From positions 1 through 8,471 of the forward strand of contig JAISSC010000097.1 of NCBI GenBank assembly GCA_031273305.1: a stretch of 8,471 nucleotides of DNA. Reading direction: 5' to 3'. How positions within the stretch are numbered: the first letter of the stretch is position 1; every line of letters starts with the position of its first letter. The position numbers and the translations under genes were made by a program. Source of the stretch: Flavobacteriaceae bacterium (GTDB taxonomy: Bacteria; Bacteroidota; Bacteroidia; Flavobacteriales; Weeksellaceae). Positions 7,068 to 8,471 of this stretch are shown here, piece after piece. The notes beneath the pieces are model-generated. The model did no database searches and was not told the origin of the DNA. It saw nothing but the letters and a program-made list of their open reading frames with translations.

Positions 7068-7113
7068 AGACGCCCAAATTGGGACGTCTCTACAATCCTA
7101 ACGGGATTCGCAG
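7068..7113. repeat. Right arm of the 46-bp inverted repeat (inverted partial copy of the composite element)
   Basis: This is the reverse complement of 6723-6768 with one mismatch. It carries AGACG-CCC (7068-7075) pairing with GGG-CGTCT (7081-7089, bulged A7084) and AATCC with GGATT near 7094-7108. It lies 25 bp before the second direct copy, so three copies of the GACGTCCCAA hairpin occur in the window, two direct and one inverted. Confidence 0.8.
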
Positions 7114-7137
7114 GCGTAATTAAGGCACCCCATTCAG

Positions 7138-7320
7138 GTAGAGACGTCCCAACTTGGGCGTCTCCACCCACGCAACATGCTGAACGTCACGTCATTGCGG
7201 GGTTGCCACGCTGCGCTCGCAACGCAGTGGAATGTGGCAATCTACCCATTGCGAGCGTAGCGAAGCAATGAGACTGCTTCGTCGTGCCTCCTACCAATGA
7301 CGGACGTAACTCGCTGTGCG
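7138..7320 (+). repeat. Long composite direct repeat, copy 2
   Basis: Copy 2 matches 6743-6909 and is 16 bases longer. The extra bases at about 7201-7216 restore a hairpin. TTGCCAC (7203-7209) pairs with GTGGCAA (7234-7240), and CTGCG (7211-7215) pairs with CGCAG (7223-7227). Its palindromic unit is bounded by GTCATTG (7191-7197) and CAATGAC (7295-7301), which pair perfectly. It contains the same CATTGC/GCAATG stem (7247-7270). The copy ends 26 bp before the stop codon of the convergent secreted-protein gene. Confidence 0.85.
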
Positions 7321-7346
7321 TCACCATTCTCACAGCCCACCCACCG

Positions 7347-8456
7347 TTAATCATTTATTTTTGTGTAATAAAGTGTTATTGTAAAATCATTAATTTTTAT
7401 GGCAGTATTACCACCTTTCTCTATTATTATATTATTTTTGACTTTCTTATAATAGGCACCTAAAGTCCATTTTTTAGCATCATAAACCCATGATCCTATA
7501 AATACGATCGGCTGATTCTCGTCAGGTAGATAGCCGGTACCTTCCAATTTCAATACCTTATCTGCATATTCTGAATTTGGGAAAACATCAGCCACTATGA
7601 TTTCACTATCAGTTGAATGATTAGTATCAAAAGTATAATCCTGACGGAACACGGTTTTCTTATATATCGGTTTACTATCCACCCATATATCGTTGGTTTT
7701 TACCTCATTAAATGAATAACCGTTATCTGCTTGTTTTTCGACAAATGGAAGCGGATAGAACTTAGCACTAACACCATTATACACGCCACTGACAGGGGAC
7801 TTAACAGTAAGCACCTGACCAACCGCAATTGGAACCATTGCCTCCTGAATGGAGCCGTAGCCTGTTTCCGTATAATTGGAACTAATCACCCTAACGTTAT
7901 CGATCCATACACCTGTATCGCTTATTGATGCTTCTGTTCCCCACGTACAAATTACAAATCCTGACCCGTAGGCTTTCCATGTACCTTCACCTGTGCCGGT
8001 AATGACATCTGTTCCATTGGCATAGTCAGGTACTTCAAAATGGCGGGTATTACCGACAAAATCCCAATTTCCTCCGTTCCATGTATAGATGCCTTTGCCT
8101 CGTCCGGCAAGAGGGTTGGTGTTGTAAACCATCGCACCTTTAAAGTCCTCTTTAATCGTTGGATTATCCTGATTCCCTAACGTTATACCCGGAAAACTGT
8201 CGGAAATTACCGTCAGGTCGGTTGATAATGACACATTCGATAGTTGCAAGCCACCTTTGGTGTCGGAATTAAGGCTTAGCAATGAGCCTGCCGCCGGAGC
8301 CTTATCGCCACCGATGGTTACCTGTGCCTCCATGCAGGAAACGCCAAGCATTATTGCCACAAGGACAAGATAAACACTACGTCTATATGGAGAGAGAAAG
8401 CCAGGTTGCTTATAGTCAAATATGGCTTCAATGCCGGTAAAATTATATTTTTTCAT
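7347..8456 (-). CDS. Secreted Bacteroidota-type protein of unknown function (369 aa)
   Basis: The protein carries a signal peptide: Arg25-Arg26, then a hydrophobic stretch (27-40), and a likely signal peptidase I site after Ala44 in CMEAQV. A lipoprotein reading with Cys41 is possible, but GVSC is a poor lipobox. The mature start QVTIGGDKAPAAGSLLSL (45-62), followed by KGGLQLSNVSL (67-77), is a pattern I know from many exported Bacteroidota proteins. KGAMVYNTN (106-114) and KGIYTWNGGNWDFVG (121-135) are also typical of that group. The rest (140-369) is predicted to be beta-rich and shows no enzyme motif. No C-terminal sorting domain is evident. The 26 residues before the signal segment are unusually long, yet no ATG, GTG or TTG codon lies between residue 1 and the hydrophobic segment, so the first ATG was kept. 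Its upstream region lies mostly outside the window; only 15 bases are visible. Confidence 0.85.
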   Translation of the reverse strand: MKKYNFTGIEAIFDYKQPGFLSPYRRSVYLVLVAIMLGVSCMEAQVTIGGDKAPAAGSLLSLNSDTKGGLQLSNVSLSTDLTVISDSFPGITLGNQDNPTIKEDFKGAMVYNTNPLAGRGKGIYTWNGGNWDFVGNTRHFEVPDYANGTDVITGTGEGTWKAYGSGFVICTWGTEASISDTGVWIDNVRVISSNYTETGYGSIQEAMVPIAVGQVLTVKSPVSGVYNGVSAKFYPLPFVEKQADNGYSFNEVKTNDIWVDSKPIYKKTVFRQDYTFDTNHSTDSEIIVADVFPNSEYADKVLKLEGTGYLPDENQPIVFIGSWVYDAKKWTLGAYYKKVKNNIIIEKGGNTAIKINDFTITLYYTKIND

Positions 8457-8471
8457 TGGTCAATTGTTTTT

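Larger units (their letters stand above)
6541..7321. repeat. Mosaic of intergenic hairpin repeats between convergent genes
   Basis: This gene-free block lies between the DUF4286-like gene and the secreted-protein gene, which point toward each other. It holds at least ten hairpin-forming units of several kinds, listed separately below. Stretches are clearly richer in G and C than the flanks; for example 37 of 60 bases in 6961-7020 are G or C. The first 52 bases after the DUF4286-like stop (6489-6540) and the last 25 before the secreted-protein stop hold nothing I can name. Open frames across the block arise from the repeats and show no protein family features. Such dispersed palindromic units are known in many bacterial genomes, often in convergent gaps, where they can end transcripts from both sides. 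Confidence 0.85.

Noticed and set aside
6900..7271. Plus-strand open frame of 123 codons across the repeat block
   Set aside because: It is made of the hairpin repeats themselves, starts inside one repeat and ends inside another, and its translation shows no family features.
6541..7321. CRISPR array
   Set aside because: Repeats are of unequal length, occur in two orientations and are not separated by regular unique spacers.
6541..7321. Complete insertion sequence
   Set aside because: No transposase coding region lies inside the block and no target-site duplication was visible at the ends I checked.
7952..8137. Short open frames within the secreted-protein gene on both strands
   Set aside because: They are alternative frames of a well supported coding region and show no independent features.

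Overview
The window looks like a low-GC chromosomal segment of a member of the Bacteroidota. The evidence is a small DUF4286-type protein, a conserved 475-residue protein I know only from this phylum, a secreted protein with the phylum-typical mature start AQVTIGG, and genes without clear Shine-Dalgarno sequences. The phosphate acetyltransferase is the long three-domain form, not the short form I associate with Bacteroides and Porphyromonas, so I do not assign an order.

Left part (1-4679, minus strand). In transcription order these are a PhnP-like metallo-beta-lactamase-fold hydrolase, phosphate acetyltransferase (pta), an MBOAT-family membrane O-acyltransferase, and the start of a membrane-anchored protein that runs off the window edge. 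The last three are spaced 15 and 5 bp apart and look like one transcription unit. No ackA is visible. The MBOAT protein and the truncated gene probably form an envelope acylation pair; this is inferred from gene order.

Middle (4680-6488). The hydrolase gene and a plus-strand gene diverge across 38 bp that hold a perfect 16-bp palindrome. The plus-strand unit encodes a 475-residue conserved protein of unknown function and, 25 bp later, a 105-residue DUF4286-like protein.

Right part. Between two convergent genes (6489-7346) lies 858 bp without a credible gene. It is visibly richer in GC than its flanks and is built almost wholly of hairpin repeats: an 83-bp nested inverted repeat, a small ATCCC-type hairpin, two direct copies of a composite element of about 170-180 bp, an inverted partial copy of its left end, and a three-hairpin module between them. 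This mosaic is the most interesting part of the window. Beyond it a minus-strand gene (7347-8456) encodes a secreted Bacteroidota-type protein with an unusually long segment before its signal peptide.

The window shows no RNA gene, CRISPR array, complete insertion sequence or phage gene that I can support. No entirely new multi-gene system is evident; the repeat mosaic and the divergent palindrome are the best leads.
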